From an uncultured Allosphingosinicella sp. (lineage in GTDB: Bacteria > Pseudomonadota > Alphaproteobacteria > Sphingomonadales > Sphingomonadaceae), in NCBI GenBank assembly GCA_934539295.1, contig CAKTCN010000001.1, forward strand, positions 101,249-165,248: a DNA stretch of 64,000 nt. The letters are read 5' to 3'. Every line of letters begins with the position of its first letter. Position 1 is the stretch's first letter. A program made the position numbers and the translations under genes. The notes under the pieces were generated by a model, which saw only the letters and a program-made list of their open reading frames with translations, was not told the origin of the DNA and did not search any database. Shown in pieces: positions 1-8,016 of this stretch.

Positions 1-2
1 CG

Positions 3-896
3 GCGGAGAATATCAAGTTCCTGATCATGTGCTACCAGGCGCTGGGCGAGACGCGCGTCATGGACGCGATCACCCGGGCCATGAACGTCTTCCTGGTGAC
101 TCAGGGCCCTGCACCGCAGGCAGGCTGGTCGCTCCAATATACGCCGAGCGACCTGCAGCCCGCGGCCGCGCGCACCTATGAGCCCAAAGCGCTCAGCACG
201 CATACGACAGCGTCGAACATCGGCCAGCTCTTCAACTTCTACCGTATGACCGGCGATGCGCGTTTCCTGGCGCGGGTGCCGGAGGCGCTCGACTGGCTGG
301 AATCGGTACGGCTGCCGGTAGGGCAGGAGCGCGGCAACCGCGCCTTCCCGACCTTTGTCGAATATGGCACCAACCGGCCGATCTACGTCCACCGTCGCGG
401 GTCGAACATCGTCAACGGCGCATATTATTGGGATTACGATCCGGATGCGACGATCGGCCATTATTCGGCCTTCCGCGCGGTCGACGTGGCGAAGCTGCGC
501 GCCGAATATGAGGCGCTGAAGGCAATGCCGGTCGAGACCCTGCTCGCATCCTCGCCGCTTCACGCCAGGAACCAGGTCAAGCTGCCGCGTTACTTCGCGG
601 CCAATGTCGATGCGGGCTCGGACCTCAACGCATCGGGCCCTTCACCCGCACAGGCGCTGATCCGATCCCTCAATCGCGAAGGCTATTGGGCGACCCCGCT
701 CAAGGCGACGAGTAACCCGTATATTGGCCCGGGATCGGCAACCCCGACGCCGGGCGACTATCGCAGCACCAATGTCGGCGACGCGCATGACACCTCGCCC
801 TACAATACGGACAATCCGGTGATGGGGATCTCGACCGCCACCTACATCACCAACATGGCGACATTGATCGGCGCGCTGGAGGGGACGGGGAAGTAA
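3..896 (+). CDS. PL10-type pectate lyase, C-terminal part (5' truncated by window edge)
   Basis: The frame is open from the left edge; the ATG at 27 is internal, since codons AENIKFLI precede it. The visible 297 residues resemble the C-terminal half of the family-10 pectate lyase alpha/alpha-barrel: a GWSLQYTP segment, then RTYEPKALST, a helical segment FNFYRMTGDARFLARVPEAL, and TNRPIYVHR. The family cleaves polygalacturonate by beta-elimination and is normally secreted; the N-terminal signal and the GGWPQ-type half lie outside the window. It converges with cmk across a repeat-filled intergenic stretch. The family call rests on recognition of these motifs only. The tail after about residue 190 has no motif I know. 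Confidence 0.7.
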   Translation, partial: AENIKFLIMCYQALGETRVMDAITRAMNVFLVTQGPAPQAGWSLQYTPSDLQPAAARTYEPKALSTHTTASNIGQLFNFYRMTGDARFLARVPEALDWLESVRLPVGQERGNRAFPTFVEYGTNRPIYVHRRGSNIVNGAYYWDYDPDATIGHYSAFRAVDVAKLRAEYEALKAMPVETLLASSPLHARNQVKLPRYFAANVDAGSDLNASGPSPAQALIRSLNREGYWATPLKATSNPYIGPGSATPTPGDYRSTNVGDAHDTSPYNTDNPVMGISTATYITNMATLIGALEGTGK

Positions 897-912
897 GCTC
901 CCCGAGATGAGC

Positions 913-995
913 GTCATGCTGAACTTGTTTCAGCATCCATCCGGGTGACGGGCGAGGGGGCTCCGAAATGGACCCTGAAACAAGTTCAGGGTGAC
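913..995. repeat. Pair of REP-like palindromes in inverted orientation
   Basis: Two 26-bp units, at 913-938 and 970-995, are reverse complements of each other except for four bases. Each is itself a hairpin around CTGAACTTGTTTCAG. They lie between the convergent PL10 and cmk genes, where they could also serve as a bidirectional transcription stop. The motif matches the repeat type common between sphingomonad genes (from memory). Confidence 0.7.
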
Positions 996-1025
996 GCATG
1001 AGGGGGCGAATAGGGGCTTAAGTGG

Positions 1026-1661
1026 TCAGCCTCGCCCCAACGTCCGTTCCACGATGGCAATCGCAGCCGCCACGGCTTCCTCGACGCCCAGCGCACTCGT
1101 ATCCAGCACCACCGCGTCATCGGCCTGCTTGAGCGGCGCCGCGCTGCGCGAACTGTCGCGCTCGTCCCGCGCCCGGATGTCGATCAGCACATCCTCCAGA
1201 TGCACCGTCCGCCCCGCCTTGGTCAGCTCCTTGAAGCGCCGCTCGGCCCGCACTTCCGGCGTTGCCGTCACGAACAGTTTCGCCTCGGCCTCCGGTGCGA
1301 TCACCGTGCCGATGTCACGCCCGTCCAGCACCGCGCCGCCGGGCTGCCCCGCGAAGACCTTCTGCCGTTCCAGCAGATGCTGGCGCACCATCGGGTAGGC
1401 CGACACGCGGGAGGCCACGCCGCCCACCGCCTCGCTCTTGAGCTCCGGATCGTCGAAGCTGATCTGCGAGATGTCGCAGGCCCGCACCGCCGAAAATTCG
1501 CTGTCCGGGTCGCCGTCGGTCTGCAGCAGGTTCAGCGCCACCGCCCGGTAGAGCAGCCCCGTGTCGAGATGCGGCAGCCCGTAATGGTTCGCCAGCGCCC
1601 GCCCGATCGTGCCCTTGCCGCTTGCCGCGGGTCCGTCGACGGCGATGATCATGGCGGGCAT
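1026..1661 (-). CDS. cmk: Cytidylate kinase (d)CMP kinase
   Basis: Phosphorylates CMP and dCMP with ATP in pyrimidine nucleotide metabolism; cytoplasmic. The 211-residue protein has the usual length. It begins MPAMIIAVDGPAASGKGT, with the P-loop at residues 10-18, followed by the cmk-specific LDTGLLYRA segment and the central LDGRDIGTV motif. The arginine-rich lid region RARDERDSSR sits near residue 165. The ATG at 1661 lies just ahead of the conserved first strand, so the start is firm. It is divergent from the FYDLN-protein gene. In relatives cmk often sits beside aroA and rpsA, but neither is present here. Confidence 0.97.
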   Translation of the reverse strand: MPAMIIAVDGPAASGKGTIGRALANHYGLPHLDTGLLYRAVALNLLQTDGDPDSEFSAVRACDISQISFDDPELKSEAVGGVASRVSAYPMVRQHLLERQKVFAGQPGGAVLDGRDIGTVIAPEAEAKLFVTATPEVRAERRFKELTKAGRTVHLEDVLIDIRARDERDSSRSAAPLKQADDAVVLDTSALGVEEAVAAAIAIVERTLGRG

Positions 1662-1693
1662 TCTCCAGGCTCAGGGGTTGAAGCGGTTGGCTT

Positions 1694-1722
1694 TTGACAG
1701 CGCCCACCCCATGTGGCAAGGC
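1694..1722 (+). promoter_or_regulatory. Candidate sigma70 promoter for the FYDLN gene
   Basis: A TTGACA -35 box at 1694-1699 lies 91 bases ahead of the start codon at 1790. The -10 about 17 bases later is poor (CAAGGC). The TTGACAGCG core is shared with two sites in the GTA region (43639 and 47148). Confidence 0.35.
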
Positions 1723-1789
1723 GCACGCAACACGGCCAAGCCCACGCGCGGCCGCACCTTTTCTTTTTCTGTTGGAGGCTCTCTCACCC

Positions 1790-2116
1790 ATGGTGAAAGC
1801 TGAATGGGGTACCAAGCGCACCTGTCCGAAGTGCGCGACCCGTTTCTACGATCTGGGCAAGGAAGATCCCGTGACCTGCATCGAATGCGGCGTCTCGTGG
1901 GAGCCTGAGCCCGTGCTCAAGTCCAAGCAGCCGCTTCCGTTCGAAGTCGCCAAGCCGGCCGCCAATGCGGCTGCCGCGCCGGATTCGGACCTTGCCGCCG
2001 ACGACCTTGAACTGGTCGACGAGGACGCCGAAGAGAATCCCGACGACGAAGTTGATATCGGCGGTGACGAGGATATCGATCTGGCCGGTCCCTCGGACGA
2101 CGACGAAGAGCGCTAA
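1790..2116 (+). CDS. TIGR02300/FYDLN-acid family protein with zinc ribbon
   Basis: A 108-residue protein opening with EWGTKRTCPKCATRFYDLG and then a second CIEC pair, which gives a CxxC-x(n)-CxxC zinc ribbon at roughly residues 10-34. The C-terminal half is strongly acidic (runs of D and E), as in the FYDLN_acid family known from alphaproteobacteria. Function is unknown; a nucleic-acid or RNA-polymerase contact is possible but not shown. The start at 1790 is chosen because GGAGG lies at 1774-1778 and the conserved KAEWGTKR block follows at once; an upstream in-frame start would add an unconserved, poorly coding extension. A hairpin at 2131-2160 closes the unit. Confidence 0.9.
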   Translation: MVKAEWGTKRTCPKCATRFYDLGKEDPVTCIECGVSWEPEPVLKSKQPLPFEVAKPAANAAAAPDSDLAADDLELVDEDAEENPDDEVDIGGDEDIDLAGPSDDDEER

Positions 2117-2130
2117 TAATCCTCTTGGCA

Positions 2131-2160
2131 AGCGCCGCCTCCTGTCATAAAGGCGGCGCT
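2131..2160. terminator. Strong hairpin after the FYDLN gene
   Basis: A perfect 10-bp stem AGCGCCGCCT / AGGCGGCGCT encloses a 10-base loop, 14 bases after the stop codon. No T-run follows, so it may be an imperfect intrinsic terminator or an RNA 3'-end stabiliser. Confidence 0.55.
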
Positions 2161-2200
2161 CCAACACGGTGCCGCTTCCCAGGCGGTGCCAAAAAGGTTC

Positions 2201-2276
2201 GGGGCCGTAGCTCAGCTGGGAGAGCGTCGCAATGGCATTGCGAAGGTCAGGGGTTCGATCCCCCTCGGCTCCACCA
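2201..2276 (+). tRNA. tRNA-Ala, anticodon GGC
   Basis: A 76-base cloverleaf with all stems intact. The acceptor GGGGCCG pairs with CGGCTCC (one G-T). The D arm is GCTC...GAGC, the anticodon stem TCGCA/TGCGA has loop ATGGCAT (anticodon GGC at positions 34-36), and the T arm is AGGGG-TTCGATC-CCCCT. The terminal CCA is encoded (2274-2276). It reads GCC and GCU alanine codons. No integrase or direct-repeat attachment site was seen downstream. Confidence 0.97.
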
Positions 2277-2493
2277 CTTCCCGATATGATGAAGATCGAA
2301 AGCCGCGCCGGCTTATCGCCTCCGGGTTGAGCGCCTGCTGGCCGGGCTGGACTTAGCCGGCATCGCAGCCTGGGTCCGGGCCGCTGCGGGCCATGTTCGA
2401 ATCAAGCGCATCTGCCGCTGGACAGTGGAACGGCCCGGCATGACGTGTCCGGTCCGCCACGAATGTCCGGCACGGCCGGGCGGGGGATAACGA

Positions 2494-2519
2494 CCCGGCC
2501 CTGCGCGCGCACGGCCGGG
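2494..2519. terminator. GC-rich hairpin just past msrB
   Basis: CCCGGCC (2494-2500) pairs with GGCCGGG (2513-2519), 8 bases beyond the msrB stop on its strand. There is no T-run. The rest of 2277-2526 shows no credible gene. Confidence 0.3.
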
Positions 2520-2526
2520 CCTCGGG

Positions 2527-2970
2527 TCAGCCGATATCCTCGACCTGGTCCAGATACTCGCCATAGCCTTGCGCTTCCATCTCGGCCTTGGGCACGAAGC
2601 GCAGCGAGGCCGAGTTGATGCAGTAGCGCAGTCCGCCGCGATCGCGCGGGCCGTCGTTGAAGACGTGGCCGAGATGGCTGTCGCCATGCTTCGAACGCAC
2701 CTCGATACGCACCATGCCGTGGCTGGCGTCGTGAAACTCCTCGACATTGGCGATCGGCTTGGTGAAGCTCGGCCAGCCGCAGCCGGACTCATATTTGTCG
2801 GACGAGGCGAACAGCGGTTCGCCCGAGACGATGTCGACGAAGATGCCGGGGCGCTTCTCATGAAGCAGCGCGCCCGTGCCGGGCCGTTCGGTGCCGCTGT
2901 TCTGCGTGATGTGAAACTGCTCGGGGGTGAGGCGGCCGAGCGCTTCTTCGGTCTTGGCGTAAGTGACCAT
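2527..2970 (-). CDS. msrB: Peptide-methionine (R)-S-oxide reductase, zinc-free type
   Basis: Reduces the R epimer of methionine sulfoxide in proteins, using thioredoxin. The 147 residues cover one MsrB domain: [11 protein letters not shown] near residues 62-72, [10 protein letters not shown] near 99-108, and catalytic [11 protein letters not shown] with the active cysteine at about 117; Cys64 is a plausible resolving cysteine. The two CxxC zinc pairs of many MsrB enzymes are replaced (EPLFASS and KHGDSHLGH), so this should be the metal-free class. The ATG at 2970 begins [11 protein letters not shown], close to the conserved TPEQFHITQ helix. Confidence 0.95.
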   Translation of the reverse strand: MVTYAKTEEALGRLTPEQFHITQNSGTERPGTGALLHEKRPGIFVDIVSGEPLFASSDKYESGCGWPSFTKPIANVEEFHDASHGMVRIEVRSKHGDSHLGHVFNDGPRDRGGLRYCINSASLRFVPKAEMEAQGYGEYLDQVEDIG

Positions 2971-3199
2971 AGGGATATCCTTCTGTTTGCAACGATATGG
3001 TCACTCGGCGGACGCTCTAAAAGGGCGCGCTGCGCGCGTGCGCGCCAGCCAGGCGGGCATCGGGCTTTCCCGCCGACAGCCCGGCGTGCAACACAAACGG
3101 AATAGCTTCGAAACAGAACCGAAACAGCCAGGCCGCCAAAGGGTAAGCTGTCCTGCTTAAGCGCCGTTCCAACGGGCCTCATGCCCGGGGGGAAAATTC

Positions 3200-5839
3200 A
3201 TGTCGCTTATGCCGCGCCTGTTCCAGGCAACCCTTCCGTTCACCCTGATCGCCCTGGGCCTTTCGCAGCCGGCGCACGCGCAGGGGGCGGCCGATGCGGA
3301 CCTGCCGGCCGAGGCACAGGATGAAGAGATCGTCATCACCGGGACCTATGCCCGAAGCCTGGCAGCCGCGACCGAGACCAAGCGCCAGGCGTCCTTCGGC
3401 GTGGACTCGATCAATGCGACGGACATCGGCAAGTTTCCAACCCAGAACGTCGCCGAGGCGCTTCAGCTGGTGACCGGCGTTGCCATTACCCGGCCGCGCG
3501 GTGAGGGCCTTTATGTGAGTGTGCGCGGCCTTGGTCCGCAGTTCCAGAACACCCTGCTCAACGGCCGCACGGTCGCGATCAACGACCTAATCGAAAATGG
3601 CGGCGCCAATGGCCGCCAGTTCCGGTTCGAGATGCTCCCGGCAGAGTTCGTCTCGCAGATCGACGTGGTGAAGACGCCGACCCCGGACATGACCGAGGGC
3701 GCGCTTGGCGGCAATATCGACGTCCGCACGGTCCAGCCGCTCGACGTGGGCAACAAGACCACGCTCAACCTTCGCGCCACCTACACCACGATGACCGAGA
3801 AGGTGAAGCCGAACGCAACGGTGATCACCAGCGCGGTCAGCGGCGACGAGAGCGTCGGCCTGCTGGTCGGTGCGCAATATTGGGGCAAGAACGTGCGCAA
3901 CGACCGCTGGTACAATACCGGCTGGACGCTCGACCGCTTCACCCCGGTGCTCGGTGCCGGCTACTACACGCCGACGCGCACGCGCCCGACCGTGGAGACC
4001 GAGAAGCGCGAGCGGCTTTCCGCCATCGTGTCGGCACAGTGGCGCCCGTCCGACGAACTCGAGACCAGCCTCGATATCCTCGCGACGCGTCTCGATGTCG
4101 CCTATGACGAATTCGGCCTCGACATCTATCCCGACGACACCAGCGTTGCCGGCCACCGTCCGGTGCTGGTGCCGGGATCCTACACGCTGGACGGCGACAC
4201 GGTGGTGGCCGCGACGATCAACGACGTGCGCTTCATGGCCTCGCGCGAATATAGCCTCAATCGCCACGACCTCGTCAGCGTGGGCCTGAAGCAAAGCTGG
4301 ACGCCCGAAAGCTGGGACATCTCGGCCAATGTGAACTGGTCCTACGCGCACAGCTTCCACCCCAGCTTTGACGTGGGCACGGTGCGCAGCCGCGCCATGT
4401 TCTTCGCGCCGCTCACCTATGATGCATCAGGCGGCTACAAGGTCGTTCCGACCTTCACGACCCCGATCGATCCGACCAATGCCGCCAATTACGTCCTCTA
4501 CCCGTTCAACATCGCGCCGAAGAACAGCAAGGATTGGGACACGTTCGCCCGTCTCGACGCCGCGCGCGTCATGGACGGCTTCCTCAGCAAGGTCGCGTTC
4601 GGCGGTGAATATCACCGCCGTAAGCGCGATTACTGGCGGCGCGACTTCACGGTCAATCCGGGCCAGGTCCCGCTGACGACCTTCGCGCCCGACGGCTACG
4701 AACCCATTCCGTTCGACGATTTGCTGGAAGACGTGCCCGGCAATGCGCCGCGCAACTGGATCGTACCGATCACCAGCGTCTTCTACGACAGGCTCTTCAC
4801 CGATGCGGTGGCGAACGCGCCGCTGGCGCCAGGCGACCTGCGCGCATCCTATGTCGTCAGCGAGGAAACGGCAGCCGCCTATGTCCGCGCCGATTATGCA
4901 TTCCCGCTCGGCAGCATCGACGTGACCGGCAATGTCGGCCTTCGCTACGTCCACACCGATCAGGTGGCGAGTGGCACGCTGACCATCGGCACCGCGCCGA
5001 CGCCGGCGAGCTTTCCCAAGACGTTCAACAATTGGCTGCCGAGCTTCAACCTGCGTGCCGAGTTCACGCCGGAGCTGATCGGCCGCCTTGCCGCCAGCCG
5101 CGTGCTCACCCGTCCCAACGTCACCCAAAGCGCGCCGCAGATCAGCGTCTCGACCGACGCCGCGACCGGCAGCGGCGGCAATCCGGAGCTCGTTCCCTTC
5201 CTTGCCACGCAGTTCGACGCGTCGCTGGAATGGTATTTCGACCGGGCCGCATCCCTAACCGGCGCCGTCTTCTACAAGAAGATGGACGATTATATCACCG
5301 CGCAGAACATCAATGTGGAGATACCGGGCCGCGGCACGATCCTGCTGAGCACGCAGGTCAATGGCGGCGATGCCAAGGTCTATGGCGTCGAGGCCGCCTA
5401 CAACCAGGTCTTCACTTTCCTGCCCGAGCCGTTCGACGGCCTCGGCATCCAGGCCTCCTATACCCACACGGAGGTCGAGGCGAGCTACACGGCCGGCGCA
5501 CGCACGATCACCGATCAGATGAGCGGCCTGTCGAAGAACAGCTTCAACATCGTCGGCTTCTATGATTACGGCCCGGTCTCGGCGCGGCTTTCCTATGTGT
5601 GGCGCGACAAATATCTGTCGAGTTCGGGTAGCACGACCACAACGCCGACCTATATCGATGCGTTCGGATCGCTGGACGGCAATTTGTCGTACCGCGTGAC
5701 GGACAGGACGATGCTGAGCCTTGAGGCGATCAACATCGCCGGCGCCCGCCAATATAGCTACAGCGACGACAAGCTGCGCTTCAACGAAATCCATTATTGG
5801 GGCCGCACCGTGTTGTTCGGCATCAGGACCGAATTCTGA
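3200..5839 (+). CDS. TonB-dependent receptor
   Basis: An 879-residue outer-membrane receptor. A signal peptide (about residues 1-27, ending HAQG) is followed by the TonB box EEIVITGTYARSL near residue 46. The plug domain has FPTQNVAEALQLVTGVAITR and an RGLGPQFQNTLLNGR motif, and an aromatic-rich beta-barrel ends in ...FGIRTEF. It matches the long TBDR class (TIGR01782 style) common in Caulobacter and sphingomonads for oligosaccharides and other large solutes; the substrate is not visible. A GGGGGGAAAA ribosome site precedes the ATG. Its stop overlaps the start of the phospholipase gene by 1 nt, which suggests a shared function. Confidence 0.93.
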   Translation: MSLMPRLFQATLPFTLIALGLSQPAHAQGAADADLPAEAQDEEIVITGTYARSLAAATETKRQASFGVDSINATDIGKFPTQNVAEALQLVTGVAITRPRGEGLYVSVRGLGPQFQNTLLNGRTVAINDLIENGGANGRQFRFEMLPAEFVSQIDVVKTPTPDMTEGALGGNIDVRTVQPLDVGNKTTLNLRATYTTMTEKVKPNATVITSAVSGDESVGLLVGAQYWGKNVRNDRWYNTGWTLDRFTPVLGAGYYTPTRTRPTVETEKRERLSAIVSAQWRPSDELETSLDILATRLDVAYDEFGLDIYPDDTSVAGHRPVLVPGSYTLDGDTVVAATINDVRFMASREYSLNRHDLVSVGLKQSWTPESWDISANVNWSYAHSFHPSFDVGTVRSRAMFFAPLTYDASGGYKVVPTFTTPIDPTNAANYVLYPFNIAPKNSKDWDTFARLDAARVMDGFLSKVAFGGEYHRRKRDYWRRDFTVNPGQVPLTTFAPDGYEPIPFDDLLEDVPGNAPRNWIVPITSVFYDRLFTDAVANAPLAPGDLRASYVVSEETAAAYVRADYAFPLGSIDVTGNVGLRYVHTDQVASGTLTIGTAPTPASFPKTFNNWLPSFNLRAEFTPELIGRLAASRVLTRPNVTQSAPQISVSTDAATGSGGNPELVPFLATQFDASLEWYFDRAASLTGAVFYKKMDDYITAQNINVEIPGRGTILLSTQVNGGDAKVYGVEAAYNQVFTFLPEPFDGLGIQASYTHTEVEASYTAGARTITDQMSGLSKNSFNIVGFYDYGPVSARLSYVWRDKYLSSSGSTTTTPTYIDAFGSLDGNLSYRVTDRTMLSLEAINIAGARQYSYSDDKLRFNEIHYWGRTVLFGIRTEF

Positions 5840-6939
5840 TGGGCATCGGCCTTGCCACCATCGCTGCGCTGGCGCTTGCCGGCGCAGCGCCGCCCCTGGC
5901 GATGAACGATGTCCAGGTCGTCGGCTCGCACAACAGCTTCAAGCGGCCGATCGCACCAGCCGTCATGGACAGGATCCGGGCCATGGAGCCACGGCTCGCC
6001 GACGGGCTCGAATATGATCACGTGTCGATCACCCGGCAGCTCGAAACGGGCGTCCGGCAATTGGAGCTCGATATCTTCGCCGATCCCGAGGGCGGGCGCT
6101 ATGCCGATCCCAAGGGCGAGGCCTGGGCGAGGGCGGCGGGCGAGACGACCGGCTTTGATCGCGCGGCGATGCTGAAGCCGGGCTTCAAGGTGCTCCACAT
6201 TCCCGACATCGACTATCTCAGCACCTGCCCGACCCTCATCGCCTGCCTGAAGGAGGTCGATGCCTGGTCGCGGGCGCATCCCGATCACCTGCCGGTCATG
6301 ATCACGATCAATGCGGCCGACCGGCCTTCGGGGCGGCCCGGCATCTCCGATCCGCTGCCGCTCGACAACGCGGTCCTGCTCGATGCGCTGGATGCCGAAA
6401 TCCGATCGGTGCTGCCGGGCAGGAGGCTGATCACGCCGGACGAGGTGCGCGGCGATGCGGCCAGCCTGCGCGAAGCGGTGCGGACACGGGGCTGGCCCTC
6501 CTTGTCGGCGGCGCGCGGACGGATTTACATCCTGCTCGACGTGCGAGATGCCGTTTCGGACGTCTATCGCGCGGGCCGGCCTTCGCTTGCGGGCCGTGCG
6601 ATGTTCGGCTGGTATCCGGACGGGCAGCCGGAGGCCGTGGTGCAGATCGTCCAGGACCCGCTGGTCGACGGCGACAAGATCAGGCGCTGGGTATCGGAAG
6701 GAATAATCGTCCGCACCCGCACCGACGCCAACACGGTCGAGGCACGCACCGGCGATTTCACCAAGGCGGAGGCCGCGATGGCGAGCGGCGCCCAGGCAAT
6801 CAGCACCGATTATTATCCGGGCGCTCCTGATCCCCTCGGCAAAGGCTTCGTCGTCTCTTTGCCCGGAAACGCCATCGCGCGCTGCAGTCCCGTGCGCGTA
6901 GCCGCGGGTTGCGCGGACCCGGACGCCGACCGACCGTAA
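5839..6939 (+). CDS. Secreted Ca2+-dependent phosphoinositide phospholipase C-like protein
   Basis: A 366-residue protein of the PI-PLC TIM-barrel superfamily, closest to the bacterial Ca-dependent PI-PLC-C1 group. A short signal peptide (residues 1-21) is followed by the catalytic VGSHNSF (His31), QLELDIF (Glu76/Asp78), KVLHIPDIDY near 115-124 and PVMITINAAD near 155, the expected positions of the first barrel strands. It should hydrolyse a phosphodiester in an inositol or related phospholipid; the true substrate is unknown. The ATG at 5839 is chosen because it overlaps the TBDR stop (TGATG) and gives a clean signal peptide; an in-frame ATG at 5797 lies inside the receptor gene. Probably co-translated with the receptor. 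Confidence 0.8.
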   Translation: MGIGLATIAALALAGAAPPLAMNDVQVVGSHNSFKRPIAPAVMDRIRAMEPRLADGLEYDHVSITRQLETGVRQLELDIFADPEGGRYADPKGEAWARAAGETTGFDRAAMLKPGFKVLHIPDIDYLSTCPTLIACLKEVDAWSRAHPDHLPVMITINAADRPSGRPGISDPLPLDNAVLLDALDAEIRSVLPGRRLITPDEVRGDAASLREAVRTRGWPSLSAARGRIYILLDVRDAVSDVYRAGRPSLAGRAMFGWYPDGQPEAVVQIVQDPLVDGDKIRRWVSEGIIVRTRTDANTVEARTGDFTKAEAAMASGAQAISTDYYPGAPDPLGKGFVVSLPGNAIARCSPVRVAAGCADPDADRP

Positions 6940-7097
6940 GTGCCTGGAGTCCGCCGGCTCCTCGACCGCGATGACAAAGAAGGTGGCGGCCACGCCGCCG
7001 CCTGCACATGCTGCTGCCGCCGTCAGGGTCGAGTGGCTTGCCGGCCGGGCGCAGCCGAAGACTTTCCGTTTTCCGCCGACATGGCTAACCGCCCGTC

Positions 7098-7916
7098 ATG
7101 ATGCGGTTCCGACTTTCAGCACTCGACTTGCCTGCCATGCGCGCGCCAAGTGTCGCGGCGCTCTGGGCGGGCGGGACGCTCCTGCTTTGGCTTCTCTATA
7201 CATGTGTCTTCGCTGCTACGCTCGGCGAACCCATCACGCAGGCGCTGACGGACGGGGCGGCAAATGTCCTGCCCCTGGCCCTACTGGCAGTGGCTATGCA
7301 CAGCCTGATCAAGGCGCACGTCATGCGTCGCGCCGTTCCGGTGCAGATCGTGTTCCATGCTGGCCTGGCCGTCATCTTCGCCACCACCTGGTACGCGCTC
7401 GTTCTCGTCATGCTGGCCTTCTTCAAGGGCCTGCAAGGCGGGGGCTTCGGCGTCGGCGGCTTTTCAGCGATAGCTTTCACCTGGCAGGTTTTCCAAGGCA
7501 TCATCCTTTACGCAACCATCGCATCGACCTGCTATGCAGTGCGGGGTGGCCGACAGGCGGCAGAGGTCGCAATCGTCACGACGCCCCAGCTTGATCGCTA
7601 TCTGACGCGCCGCGGCGACGAGATGGTGCCGGTCAGCGTGCGGGACATCGTCACCATCACCGGCGCCCAGGATTATTCGGAAGTCCAGACGCTCGACGGC
7701 AGGCGCCATCTGGTCCGCCTGAGCCTGGGTGAGTTCGAGCGGCGGCTGGATCCTGCCCGCTTTCTGCGCATCCACCGATCGGCAATCGTCAACTTCGACC
7801 ATGTGGCGCGTGTTGAGCCGGCGGGCGGCGGGCGCCTGCTTGCCCATATGACGACGGGCGATGCCGTCCAGACGAGCCGTTCGGGCACACAGTTGCTGCG
7901 CCAGTTCGTCGTCTGA
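7098..7916 (+). CDS. Membrane-anchored LytTR-domain transcriptional regulator
   Basis: A 272-residue protein with four hydrophobic segments (about 15-40, 58-80, 85-115, 128-155) followed by a LytTR DNA-binding domain (about 170-272). Visible LytTR marks are DEMVPVSVRDIVTITGAQDYSEV, FLRIHRSAIVNFDHV and the closing LLRQFVV. There is no receiver domain, so signalling would be sensed by or through the membrane part. It precedes the secreted hydrolase gene by 100 bases. ATG codons at 7098 and 7101 are adjacent; the first is used. The target genes are unknown; LytTR proteins of this form often regulate a neighbouring gene. Confidence 0.85.
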   Translation: MMRFRLSALDLPAMRAPSVAALWAGGTLLLWLLYTCVFAATLGEPITQALTDGAANVLPLALLAVAMHSLIKAHVMRRAVPVQIVFHAGLAVIFATTWYALVLVMLAFFKGLQGGGFGVGGFSAIAFTWQVFQGIILYATIASTCYAVRGGRQAAEVAIVTTPQLDRYLTRRGDEMVPVSVRDIVTITGAQDYSEVQTLDGRRHLVRLSLGEFERRLDPARFLRIHRSAIVNFDHVARVEPAGGGRLLAHMTTGDAVQTSRSGTQLLRQFVV

Positions 7917-8016
7917 GGCGTCCATTCGTCGGGTTGGCCGCAGGTTCATGGAAAAATTCCAACCTCCACGCGGTGGCGGGTGAAGGGAGGCGCGTCTTCC
8001 TGATCGGATATTCCCC

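Noticed and set aside
2281..2493. Possible integrase remnant after tRNA-Ala
   Set aside because: A short open reading stretch exists but has no start codon and no tyrosine-recombinase motif; no att-type repeat of the tRNA 3' end found.
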